Shown: positions 1 to 7,440 of the stretch, piece after piece
Position numbering within the stretch: the stretch's first letter is position 1
How the letters are laid out: each line of letters starts with the position of its first letter
From: JAWXUU01 sp044426045
Lineage (GTDB): Bacteria > Bacillota > Clostridia > Christensenellales > CAMQZB01
DNA length: 64,000 nt
Assembly: GCA_044426045.1 (NCBI GenBank)
Contig: JAWXUX010000001.1
Location: forward strand, 152,297-216,296
Direction of reading: 5' to 3'
Translations under genes and position numbers: made by a program
Notes under the pieces: model-generated
Database searches by the model: none
Told to the model about the DNA's origin: nothing
The model's input: only the letters and a program-made list of their open reading frames with translations

Positions 1-32
1 GTCACATCTTTTCGATTTAAGGAGATTTACGC

Positions 33-2078
33 ATGAAAAACGAAGAAAAAAACACAAAAGGTAAATCTGAAGTGACTAAAGAAAAAAGCAAAATCACAAG
101 CAATATGGATGAAATCGGATTTGACGATAAAAGGACAGAAACAACAAAAGTTGTGAAAAAATCCACTCCAAAAAAGCCTAGTGAAAAGACTAGCGAAAAG
201 GCGGAAACAAAAACTGTCACAAAACAAGTGAACAAAGAAAAGGAAGAACCGCCAAAAACTAAAAAACAGCTGAAAGCGGAGCAAAAATACCAAAGAAAAC
301 TCATCCGTGAAGAAAAACGCCAAGAAAAAGCCGAAAAACGCGACAAAGAAAAAATCCAAAAAATAAAAGAGCGAGAAGAGCGAAAAGAGCTGAAAAAAGA
401 TAAAGTGGCATATGCCAAAACTCGCCAAAAAGAAAAAGCGGAAAAAGCGGAAGAAAGGGCGGAAAAAGCGACAAAAAGAAAGGAAAAGTTCATTCAAAAA
501 CGCGAAAATTTCAAAGGCAGAATGGCGGATAAAAAAGAAGAAAGAACAGAAAGAAAACTTGAAAAACACGAAGATAAAATCCGACGTGCCGGCATGACAA
601 AAGATGAAAAACGTGCGGAAAAAGATGCAATCAAACGTGAAAAGCACGCTCTAAAAAGCCAAAAGCGTGCGGAAAAAACAAGAAGAAAAGCGGAAAAAGC
701 TCACGCTATTGCCGAATTGAAATCACAAGGCATAAAAGTTGGTTCTTCAAAAGGTCTTGTCGCTGCCGTCATCGCAGTTTCAATCGTTGGCGGTGTTGCA
801 CTTTTGTCCTCGATTGCACTTGCGGGCACAAACGTGATGTATATGCGTGAAATCGACAGAACGTATATGCAGTCGTATTATGACGTTATGCAATCAGCCA
901 ACAATCTTTCAGCAAGTCTTGCAAAATCAAGTGTTTCTAGCGGCACAAGTGGTCTTGTTTCAACATTTTCAAAAGCGTCCTCTGATGCATTTTTGGCGGA
1001 ACATTCCCTTGAAAACATCCCTTCAAAAGATAGGGATTTGCTAGCTCTCACAAAATTTTTCAACCAAGCGGGTGAACTTTCAAAAACCATGGCTCAAAAA
1101 GTAGCGAATGGTGAAGAAATTTCCGAGGAGGAAAAAGCCCTTCTTGCAAAGGTAGAAAAAACAGCCACCACAGTGAAAGAGCAAATCAACAAGGCTTATG
1201 CTTCGTCAATGCACGGCGAACGCAAAATGCACGCAGTTTCAAACATGTTCAAGGGGGAAATTGTGTCAGATGTGACTGAAAATATCAAACAGCTTTCAAA
1301 TTCCACAATCGAATATCCAACAATGATTTTCGACGGTCCATTTTCCGATAATCAAAACACCGCGGCAAAACGCGTGAGTATGGAAAATTCTGAAAAATCT
1401 GAAATAACAGCTGATAAAGCAATGGAAATCGTGAAGGAAAACTTGAGGGCGGAAAACGTTGAATATGTCACTGAAACAAACGCGCCAAATATCTCGACAC
1501 ACGACTTTAAATTCACAAAATATGGCGTGGAAGTTTATGTTCAAGTGGATAAAGAATGCGGTAAAATCGTGATGCTTGACGCCGATAAAAGAGTGTCCGA
1601 AACAAAAATTTCCGAAAGCTCAGCAGCTGCAAAAGCGGAAGAATTTTTGAGCTTGGCGGGGCTTGATAACATGGTTAAAGTGTGGTCGGAAACATCAGGA
1701 AACGTGACGACATTCAACTATGCCAAATTTGAAAACGGCGCTGTTATCTATCCGCAACTAGCAAAAGTGAAAGTGGCACTTTCCGACGGTGCAGTGCTAG
1801 GATTTGAAGGTTATTCATATATCACAAACGAGGCGGAAAGAAGTGAAAAACCAGTGTTGTCACTATCAGAGGCGAGAGAAAAAGTTTCAAGCAATTTGAA
1901 TATCCAAACGGAAAAATTGGTAGTCATCCCACTTGGGTCAAGCGAAAAACTTTGCTATGAATTCAAAGGCGAAAAAAATGGTCAAACATATTTTGTCTAT
2001 ATCAACGCCAAAACAGGCAACCAAGCCGAAATCTTCATGGTAGTAGAAAACCCAGCAAGAGGAAACCAAGTGATATAA
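33..2078 (+). CDS. ypeB: YpeB-like germination protein with a long charged N-terminal extension
   Basis: 681 aa. In Bacillus, YpeB is needed for the localisation and stability of the cortex-lytic enzyme SleB in spores. Residues 1 to about 235 are an extremely Lys/Glu/Arg-rich, probably coiled-coil segment. A single membrane segment follows at about 239-262. From about 266 on the protein matches YpeB: the motif YPTMIFDGPFSD near residue 430 is characteristic, and the last ~200 residues read as repeated PepSY-type units. Bacillus YpeB is about 450 aa, so the ~235-residue highly charged N-terminus is the unusual part. An AAGGAGAT ribosome site precedes the ATG. A sleB gene would be expected upstream, outside the window. 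The gene supports a spore-forming host. Family call is confident; the role of the extension is unknown. Confidence 0.85.
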   Translation: MKNEEKNTKGKSEVTKEKSKITSNMDEIGFDDKRTETTKVVKKSTPKKPSEKTSEKAETKTVTKQVNKEKEEPPKTKKQLKAEQKYQRKLIREEKRQEKAEKRDKEKIQKIKEREERKELKKDKVAYAKTRQKEKAEKAEERAEKATKRKEKFIQKRENFKGRMADKKEERTERKLEKHEDKIRRAGMTKDEKRAEKDAIKREKHALKSQKRAEKTRRKAEKAHAIAELKSQGIKVGSSKGLVAAVIAVSIVGGVALLSSIALAGTNVMYMREIDRTYMQSYYDVMQSANNLSASLAKSSVSSGTSGLVSTFSKASSDAFLAEHSLENIPSKDRDLLALTKFFNQAGELSKTMAQKVANGEEISEEEKALLAKVEKTATTVKEQINKAYASSMHGERKMHAVSNMFKGEIVSDVTENIKQLSNSTIEYPTMIFDGPFSDNQNTAAKRVSMENSEKSEITADKAMEIVKENLRAENVEYVTETNAPNISTHDFKFTKYGVEVYVQVDKECGKIVMLDADKRVSETKISESSAAAKAEEFLSLAGLDNMVKVWSETSGNVTTFNYAKFENGAVIYPQLAKVKVALSDGAVLGFEGYSYITNEAERSEKPVLSLSEAREKVSSNLNIQTEKLVVIPLGSSEKLCYEFKGEKNGQTYFVYINAKTGNQAEIFMVVENPARGNQVI

Positions 2079-2102
2079 AATTGCTTTGCAATTTTATATC
2101 AC
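2070..2102 (+). terminator. Hairpin made from the 3' end of ypeB and an inverted copy of it
   Basis: GTGATATAAAATTGC (last codons, stop TAA and 6 nt) is followed by the loop TTT and then its exact reverse complement. The 15-bp stem is perfect and includes coding sequence. It directly abuts repeat A1. There is no strong T-run, so a termination role is possible but not proven. Confidence 0.7.
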
Positions 2103-2311
2103 AATTAAAAATTAAAAATTAAAAATTAAAAATTGTGGTATGGCACTTGGCTTCGCCTCGTGCAACCCATTGTTTTAAGCAGTATCGAAAAAGGTGTAGG
2201 ATTGAAAGAAATCCTACGCCTTTTAATACATTTTCTAACAAATAGAAAGCACAAGCGAAGCGAGTGCATTACCACAATTTTTAATTTTTAATTTTTAATT
2301 TTTAATTGTGA
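2099..2311. repeat. Family A nested palindromic element, copy A1
   Basis: Outer arms are about four tandem AATTAAA heptamers on the left and their complements on the right, bounded by TCACAATT and AATTGTGA. Inside lie the paired cores GTGGTATGGCACTTGG and CGAGTGCATTACCAC, and at the centre a hairpin AAAAGGTGTAGGATT / AATCCTACGCCTTTT. It fills the spacer between convergent ypeB and recF. No plausible gene lies in it. Confidence 0.85.
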
Positions 2312-2334
2312 AATTTAAAATTTCATTTTAAATT

Positions 2335-3423
2335 TCACACAATCCTTCCATTCAAAACTTTAATAATCTTCCCTCCGTCAAGGTTGGCTCCCTGTGGCAG
2401 GTGGGTGCAGGTTATCAGTGTTTGGAATTTTTTTGTGTATTTCAACAGTTTTTCTTGTCGCGACAAATCAAGTTCGCCAAGCACGTCATCTAAAAGCAAA
2501 ACGGGGTATTCACCCAAAACTTCGCCAAATATTTCCATTTCTGAAAGCATAAGTGCAAGCGTTGCTGTTCGCTGTTGACCTTGCGAGCCAAAGCTTCGAA
2601 GGTCGATATTTTTCAGTGAAATTTTCACATCGTCACGCTGAGGTCCAACGGATGTGTATTGAAGTTTAAAGTCTTTTTCGAAATTTTTGTCAAGTGCCGT
2701 CAAAAGCGACGCTTCAATTTCTTCAATGGTTTCACCAACTCCCAAAGAAACGTATTCGTAATTTATGATATCGTCATTCCCCGTCAAAAATTTGTGAATT
2801 TCCACCGCAAAATAATTGACCTTTTCGCAAAATTTCATACGTTGAAAAATGATTTTTGCCCCTTCTTTTGCAAGGCTTTCGTTCCAAATCGGAAGCGTTT
2901 CTATCGCGTATTGGCGAGATGCCTTTTTCAGAAGTGCATTTCGCTGTTTCAAAATCTCGTTATATTTGTGAAGTGTGTAAAAATAAGACTTGCTCATCTG
3001 GCACAAATCGATATCCAAAAACCTTCTGCGGTGTTCGGGCGACGATTTCACAAGTTTCATTTGGTCGGGCGCGAAATAAACACTGCAAACGCCCCCCATA
3101 AGCTCAACCATCTTGGAAATTGGCAAATAATTAAGAGAAATTTTCTTTTTTTCCCCTATTGCAAGTTCCATTTCGATAACTTTTTTCCCAACTTTTGAAG
3201 CAACTTCCAAATAAACATTTGCCCTCTCACGCCCGAAATAAATCAGCTCGGAATCTTTTCCCGTGCGAGGTGAAGCACCGGTGGACATCAAATAAACGCT
3301 CTCAAGAAGATTGGTTTTTCCCTGAGCGTTATTTCCCATTATTATATTGTGTCCGCCCGAAAAACTAACGGAAATATTTGAATAATTCCGATAATTGGTC
3401 AGCTTCAAGTTTGAAATTTGCAT
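2335..3423 (-). CDS. recF: DNA replication and repair protein RecF
   Basis: 362 aa SMC-like ATPase that helps load RecA at single-strand gaps. It opens with MQISNLKLTNYRNY, has the Walker A motif GNNAQGKTN, the signature FGSQGQQRT and the Walker B segment PVLLLDDVLGELD. The ATG at 3423 is preferred because it gives the family's normal N-terminus and has an AGGA about 12 nt upstream; a GTG at 3462, also behind an AAGG, would add 13 residues. The gene is transcribed away from dnaA, and no dnaN lies between or beside them, so the usual dnaA-dnaN-recF order is broken here. Confidence 0.93.
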   Translation of the reverse strand: MQISNLKLTNYRNYSNISVSFSGGHNIIMGNNAQGKTNLLESVYLMSTGASPRTGKDSELIYFGRERANVYLEVASKVGKKVIEMELAIGEKKKISLNYLPISKMVELMGGVCSVYFAPDQMKLVKSSPEHRRRFLDIDLCQMSKSYFYTLHKYNEILKQRNALLKKASRQYAIETLPIWNESLAKEGAKIIFQRMKFCEKVNYFAVEIHKFLTGNDDIINYEYVSLGVGETIEEIEASLLTALDKNFEKDFKLQYTSVGPQRDDVKISLKNIDLRSFGSQGQQRTATLALMLSEMEIFGEVLGEYPVLLLDDVLGELDLSRQEKLLKYTKKFQTLITCTHLPQGANLDGGKIIKVLNGRIV

Positions 3424-3470
3424 ATTGCCACAAAATCCTGTATTATTTTTAATAAATTCCACAAAATACC

Positions 3471-3499
3471 TTGCAAATGCACCACAGATAGTATATAAT
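3471..3499 (+). promoter_or_regulatory. dnaA promoter
   Basis: TTGCAA at 3471-3476 and TATAAT at 3494-3499 with 17 bp between them. The predicted start is near 3506, giving a leader of about 85 nt before the dnaA ATG. No DnaA-box cluster (TTATCCACA) was found in this spacer. Confidence 0.65.
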
Positions 3500-3547
3500 A
3501 AATAGTGCTAAAAATACGGATTAAATGAAATTTATATGTATATTCAT

Positions 3548-3576
3548 ATTATAACACAAAAAATGAAACAATACAA
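3548..3576 (-). promoter_or_regulatory. recF promoter
   Basis: Read on the minus strand: TTGTAT (3576-3571), 17-bp spacer, TATAAT (3553-3548). The predicted start near 3541 lies inside the dnaA leader, so the 5' ends of the two divergent transcripts would overlap by about 35 nt. Confidence 0.5.
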
Positions 3577-3590
3577 CAATCGGAGGGTAT

Positions 3591-4952
3591 ATGCTAACAG
3601 CAAATGAAGTTTGGGACTCAGTTTTGCAAGTCTTGGAAAAAGAAGTGCAATCTTGGTGCTATGACGCATGGTTTCAAAACTTAAAACCAAAAAGCATAGA
3701 GGGAAACACGCTAGTTCTATCTGCGCCAACGGATATGAGCATAAGAATAATACAAGATAACTACTACGACACGCTTGTGAAAGCGTTGAAATCTCTTAAT
3801 ATATTTGTGAGAGAATTGCAAATAGTTTCCTTGAAAGACGGTGCGCCAATTTCCACAAAGAACGCTGAATCAACAGATGAAGATGAAGAACTTGAAGAAG
3901 AGGAAGAAGGCTTCCAATTCAACCCGAAATACACTTTCGACACATTCGTTGTTGGCGATTCAAACATCTTCACCCACGCAGCAGCGCAAGTGGTTGCGGA
4001 TAATCCAGGCACGAAATATAATCCACTCTTTATATATGGCGGGGTGGGGCTTGGGAAAACCCACATCATGCACGCGATTGGAAACTACATAAAAGTTAAA
4101 AATCCAAGTTTGAAACTTGTTTACACAACGAGTGAAAAATTCATCAACGATTTCTTGAACGCAATGAAAGCAATCAGAAATTCAAAAGATGCAAACCACA
4201 ACGAAAAGTTCCGCCAAAAATATAGAAACGTTGACGTTCTTATGGTCGATGATATCCAATTCATCGAAAACACACCGTCAGTCCAACGTGAACTTTTCCA
4301 CACATTCAACGAACTTTATAACGATAAAAAGCAAATCATCCTCACATCCGACAGAATGCCAAAACAAATTCCAAACCTTGAAGAAAGATTAAGAACTCGT
4401 TTTGAATGGGGCATGATTGCAGATGTTCAACCACCAAGTCTTGAAACAAAAGTTGCAATCTTGCAAATGAAAGCGGAAGACGAAATGGCGATTGTTCCCG
4501 ATGAAGTGCTTTATGATATCGCATCAAGGGTGGAATCAAACATTCGTGAAATCGAAAGCCACCTCACTCGCGTGATTTTCTTTGCCGCGCTCCAAAAAAC
4601 GCCAATAACAATGGAAATTGCAAATGAAGCGTTAAAAGATTATGCAAGACCAAACAAAAAGGAAATTTCCCCAGAATATATCATTGACGTAGTCTCAAAA
4701 TTCTTCGACGTGCCAAAAGAACAGCTTGTTGGCAAAAAGAAAACAAAAGACATCGTCGAACCTCGCCAAATCGCAATCTATGTGATAAACGAGCTTTTGG
4801 GACTTCCACTCATGGCAATCGGCAGACTTTTCGGCGGCAGAGACCACACAACAATCATGCACGCCCGCGACAAAATCACCGACCGCGTAAAAACCGACAA
4901 AACCCTAGCAACCCAAGTTTCCGACATCATCGATATGGTGAAAGGGAAATAA
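3591..4952 (+). CDS. dnaA: Chromosomal replication initiator DnaA
   Basis: 453 aa AAA+ initiator that binds DnaA boxes and opens oriC. Domain I is residues 1-80. A short Glu/Asp-rich linker follows (about 85-107). The AAA+ domain has Walker A GGVGLGKTH and Walker B VLMVDDIQFI, and the C-terminal DNA-binding domain carries the DnaA signature GGRDHTTIMHARDKI. The ATG has GGAGGG 4 nt upstream. The gene stands alone in its transcription unit: recF is divergent and a fructose operon follows. The last codons form a hairpin with the downstream spacer. Confidence 0.97.
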   Translation: MLTANEVWDSVLQVLEKEVQSWCYDAWFQNLKPKSIEGNTLVLSAPTDMSIRIIQDNYYDTLVKALKSLNIFVRELQIVSLKDGAPISTKNAESTDEDEELEEEEEGFQFNPKYTFDTFVVGDSNIFTHAAAQVVADNPGTKYNPLFIYGGVGLGKTHIMHAIGNYIKVKNPSLKLVYTTSEKFINDFLNAMKAIRNSKDANHNEKFRQKYRNVDVLMVDDIQFIENTPSVQRELFHTFNELYNDKKQIILTSDRMPKQIPNLEERLRTRFEWGMIADVQPPSLETKVAILQMKAEDEMAIVPDEVLYDIASRVESNIREIESHLTRVIFFAALQKTPITMEIANEALKDYARPNKKEISPEYIIDVVSKFFDVPKEQLVGKKKTKDIVEPRQIAIYVINELLGLPLMAIGRLFGGRDHTTIMHARDKITDRVKTDKTLATQVSDIIDMVKGK

Positions 4953-4981
4953 ATGCAAAATAAATGCGGAGCATTTATTTC
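4946..4981 (+). terminator. dnaA gene-end hairpin
   Basis: GAAATAAATGC (4946-4956, containing the stop codon) is complementary to GCATTTATTTC (4971-4981). A second tandem copy, AAATAAATGC at 4958-4967, pairs with the same right arm across a GGA loop. Either left arm can form the stem. Confidence 0.65.
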
Positions 4982-5000
4982 TAATAGAATAATTATTTTT

Positions 5001-5035
5001 AACCCTCAATCTAAGGAATTGGATTGGGGGTTTTT
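5001..5035 (+). terminator. Intrinsic terminator of dnaA
   Basis: AACCCTCAATC and GATTGGGGGTT form an 11-bp stem with one G-T pair, followed by five T residues. Confidence 0.8.
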
Positions 5036-5049
5036 GGTTCCTGCCGTCG

Positions 5050-5292
5050 AGGTGAAAGGTGAAAGGTGAAAGGTGAAAGGTGTGGTATGGCACTTGGCTT
5101 CGCCTCGTGCAGTCCATATTTAAAATAGTAAATAATAGTAGGGGCGAACAGATAAAGTTGTTTGCCCCTATAAAAACAGCACAAGTTGCAAAAAGAACAG
5201 CATTTATTTAATGACCCAAATTAAAACATAGTATGCACGAGCCTGCGAGTGCCTACCACACCTTTCACCTTTCACCTTTCACCTTTCACCTT
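5050..5292. repeat. Family A nested palindromic element, copy A2
   Basis: Four GGTGAAA heptamers plus GGTG on the left are mirrored by CACC and TTTCACC units on the right. The cores are GTGGTATGGCACTTGG and CGAGTGCCTACCAC. The central hairpin is TAGGGGCGAACA / TGTTTGCCCCTA, similar to a lone GTAGGGGCGCAC motif near 44570. It lies between dnaA and fruR. A translated reading of the arms gives low-complexity FHLSPFTFHL-like peptides that should not be annotated as proteins. Confidence 0.85.
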
Positions 5293-5370
5293 AAAAAACC
5301 CAAGCTCAATAAAAACATCCCTCATTGCACAAACTATAACCACAACATCAAATCACTCACTCAATTTCGC

Positions 5371-5464
5371 TCACTAATAAACTTAGTGACAAAGCTTATA
5401 TGACAAAAACATAACAAGTGTGTGAGCGTTTGTGATTGACATTGAGCAATTCCTGTGATAATAT
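5371..5464 (+). promoter_or_regulatory. Promoter and possible operator of the fructose operon
   Basis: TTGACA at 5436-5441, 17-bp spacer, TAATAT at 5459-5464. Upstream, TCACTAA-taaac-TTAGTGA (5371-5389) is a perfect inverted repeat that could bind a regulator. Assignment of that palindrome to FruR is inference. Confidence 0.6.
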
Positions 5465-5511
5465 AAAACCATAAAAAGAAAACAATGCAAAACAAAAGCA
5501 AAGGAGATATT

Positions 5512-6261
5512 ATGTTAGCAGAAGAAAGATACGAAGAAATTTTGAAAATGGTAGAACTCAAAGGTGCGGTGACGGCATCTGAGATTACAAAAGAAATCGG
5601 TGCTTCCGAAGCGACAATAAGACGTGATATTTCAACGCTAGCAAAAGCGGGCAAGCTTAATAAAGTGTTTGGTGGTGCGACAAAAATTTCAGGTCAATTC
5701 CTATCGACGGAAAACGACATGAGAACAAAACTTGGAATGAAAACAAAAGAAAAGGACGCGATTGCGAAATATTGTGCAAGTCTTATTTCTGATGATGATT
5801 TTGTTTATATCGACGCGGGAAGTTCAACGCTTATGATGCTTGACTATCTTCGCAATTCAAAAGCGACATTCGTGACAACGGGTCTTGCGCAAGCTAAAAA
5901 ACTTATGCTCCTTGATTTGAAAACATTCGTTGTTGGCGGATATCTCAAAAAGCAAACTGATGCAATCATCGGAAGCGAAACAATGGAAGCGCTTTCAAAA
6001 TATAACTTCACAAAAGCGTTCATGGGATGCAACGGCGTGACACTCAAACAAGGTTTCACAACTCCCGATCCTGAAGAGGGTGCAACAAAATCAAAAGCGA
6101 TTTCAAAAGCGGAGGAAGTTTATTTCCTTGCCGACAGCACAAAATTTGAGAAAATCTGCGCAAGCAAAATCGCGGGGGTAGAGCAAGCAACAATCGTGAC
6201 AAACGAAATATTCGACGAAGCATATAAAACATATGCAAAAGTGAAAGAGGTGACAGTATGA
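5512..6261 (+). CDS. fruR: DeoR-family transcriptional regulator of the fructose operon
   Basis: 249 aa. The N-terminal DeoR winged helix-turn-helix is visible as LAEERYEEILKMVELKG followed by ASEATIRRDISTLAKAGKL (about residues 2-57). The C-terminal DeoR sensor domain holds the DAGSSTLMMLDYL and VGGYLKK motifs and normally binds a sugar phosphate, here probably fructose 1-phosphate. The ATG at 5512 sits behind AAGGAGAT; an in-frame ATG at 5485 lacks a ribosome site. The stop overlaps the fruK start (ATGA), so the two are translationally coupled. It likely represses its own operon. Confidence 0.88.
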   Translation: MLAEERYEEILKMVELKGAVTASEITKEIGASEATIRRDISTLAKAGKLNKVFGGATKISGQFLSTENDMRTKLGMKTKEKDAIAKYCASLISDDDFVYIDAGSSTLMMLDYLRNSKATFVTTGLAQAKKLMLLDLKTFVVGGYLKKQTDAIIGSETMEALSKYNFTKAFMGCNGVTLKQGFTTPDPEEGATKSKAISKAEEVYFLADSTKFEKICASKIAGVEQATIVTNEIFDEAYKTYAKVKEVTV

Positions 6262-7181
6262 TTTTGACAGTAACATTCAACCCAGCGCTAGATTATGTTA
6301 TCGGCGTTGAAAATCTTGAACTTGGTGAAACAAACAGAACAACGCATGAAGAAATTCAGCTTGGTGGCAAAGGCATAAACGTATCTTGCGTTTTATCAGC
6401 ACTCGGAATGGAAACAAAAGCGCTCGGCTTTATCGCGGGTTTCACTGGCGAGAAAATTGACGAAATGTCAAAAGCAAGCGGTATCCAAACAGACTTTATC
6501 CGCCTTGAAAAGGGCGACTCACGCATAAACGTGAAAATCAAAGGCGAATGCGAAACAGAAATCAACGCGGGAGGCCCAGAAGTTTCAATTTCCGAACAAA
6601 ACAAAATGTTTGAAAAACTCATGGCACTTTCAAGTGGCGACATCCTCATATTGTCGGGCAGTATTCCAAAAAGCATGCCAGCAGACACATATCAAAACAT
6701 CATGAGTGCACTCAAAGATAAAGGCGTAGAAATCGTTTGCGATGCAACGGGTCAACTTCTTTTGAACGTGCTCTCATATAAGCCATTTCTCGTAAAACCA
6801 AACAAAGCTGAACTTTCAGAACTTGTCGGTAAAAAACTTCAAACTACCAAGGAAGTTATCGATGGTGCGAAATATTTGCAATCGCTAGGCGGGAAAAACA
6901 TCCTTGTGTCACTTGGAAAAGAAGGTGCGATACTACTTGACGAAAACGGTGACATCCACAAAACTCACGCAATCGCGGGCAAAGTGCAAAACACTGTCGG
7001 CGCGGGCGATTCAATGGTGGCAGGCTTCGTTGCGGGATATGCTAGTGATAAAAACTATAAATCAGCAATGTGCATGGGCTCTGCATGCGGAAACGCAACA
7101 GCCTTTTCAAAAGTGCTAGCAACAAAAGAAGAAATTTATAAATGCCTCGAAGAAATAAAAGCGGAATATAAAACACTATAA
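6258..7181 (+). CDS. fruK: 1-phosphofructokinase
   Basis: 307 aa PfkB/ribokinase-family kinase that phosphorylates fructose 1-phosphate to fructose 1,6-bisphosphate with ATP. It shows TFNPALDYVIGVENL at the start, the PfkB motif QLGGKGINVS (about 35-44) and the C-terminal NTVGAGDSMVAGFVAG with the catalytic Asp. It starts inside the fruR stop codon and is followed by the fructose PTS, which supplies its substrate. This context distinguishes it from tagatose-6-phosphate kinase homologues. Confidence 0.92.
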   Translation: MILTVTFNPALDYVIGVENLELGETNRTTHEEIQLGGKGINVSCVLSALGMETKALGFIAGFTGEKIDEMSKASGIQTDFIRLEKGDSRINVKIKGECETEINAGGPEVSISEQNKMFEKLMALSSGDILILSGSIPKSMPADTYQNIMSALKDKGVEIVCDATGQLLLNVLSYKPFLVKPNKAELSELVGKKLQTTKEVIDGAKYLQSLGGKNILVSLGKEGAILLDENGDIHKTHAIAGKVQNTVGAGDSMVAGFVAGYASDKNYKSAMCMGSACGNATAFSKVLATKEEIYKCLEEIKAEYKTL

Positions 7182-7275
7182 ACCAAAAATACTATAAAAA
7201 ATAATACTATAAAAACGATATTAACAGCTCGAAAAGCTAAAGAACTCATATAAATTTCTCCACACCCCTCCATTT

Positions 7276-7305
7276 CCCACCTTGCCACCCCAAAAGCAAG
7301 GTGGG
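7276..7305 (+). promoter_or_regulatory. GC-rich hairpin in the fruK-fruA spacer
   Basis: The 259-bp spacer is AT-rich except for CCCACCTTGC / GCAAGGTGGG, a perfect 10-bp stem with a 10-nt loop. No T-run follows, so it is more likely an mRNA processing or stabilising structure than a terminator. Nothing else recognisable lies in the spacer. Confidence 0.5.
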
Positions 7306-7440
7306 GCAAATGAAAAAAGTTAAAAAAAATAATAAAAATAATAAAGAAAAAGTTAAAAAAGCAATAAATGATATAAAACCCGAAAAAAGGTTAATAAATA
7401 GATATAAATAAACCAATAGGAATAAATAGGAACAATCAAT

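Noticed and set aside
17..647. Phe- and Ser-rich frames opposite the ypeB N-terminus
   Set aside because: They are antisense shadows of the Lys/Glu-rich coding sequence without ribosome sites.
5050..5083. CRISPR array or simple VNTR for the heptamer arms
   Set aside because: There are no spacers, the unit is 7 bp, and each tract is mirrored on the other side of a conserved core.
4905..5117. Minus-strand frame encoding FHLSPFTFHL-type repeats
   Set aside because: It is translated heptamer arm of repeat A2; similar frames occur in other copies and none has a convincing start site.
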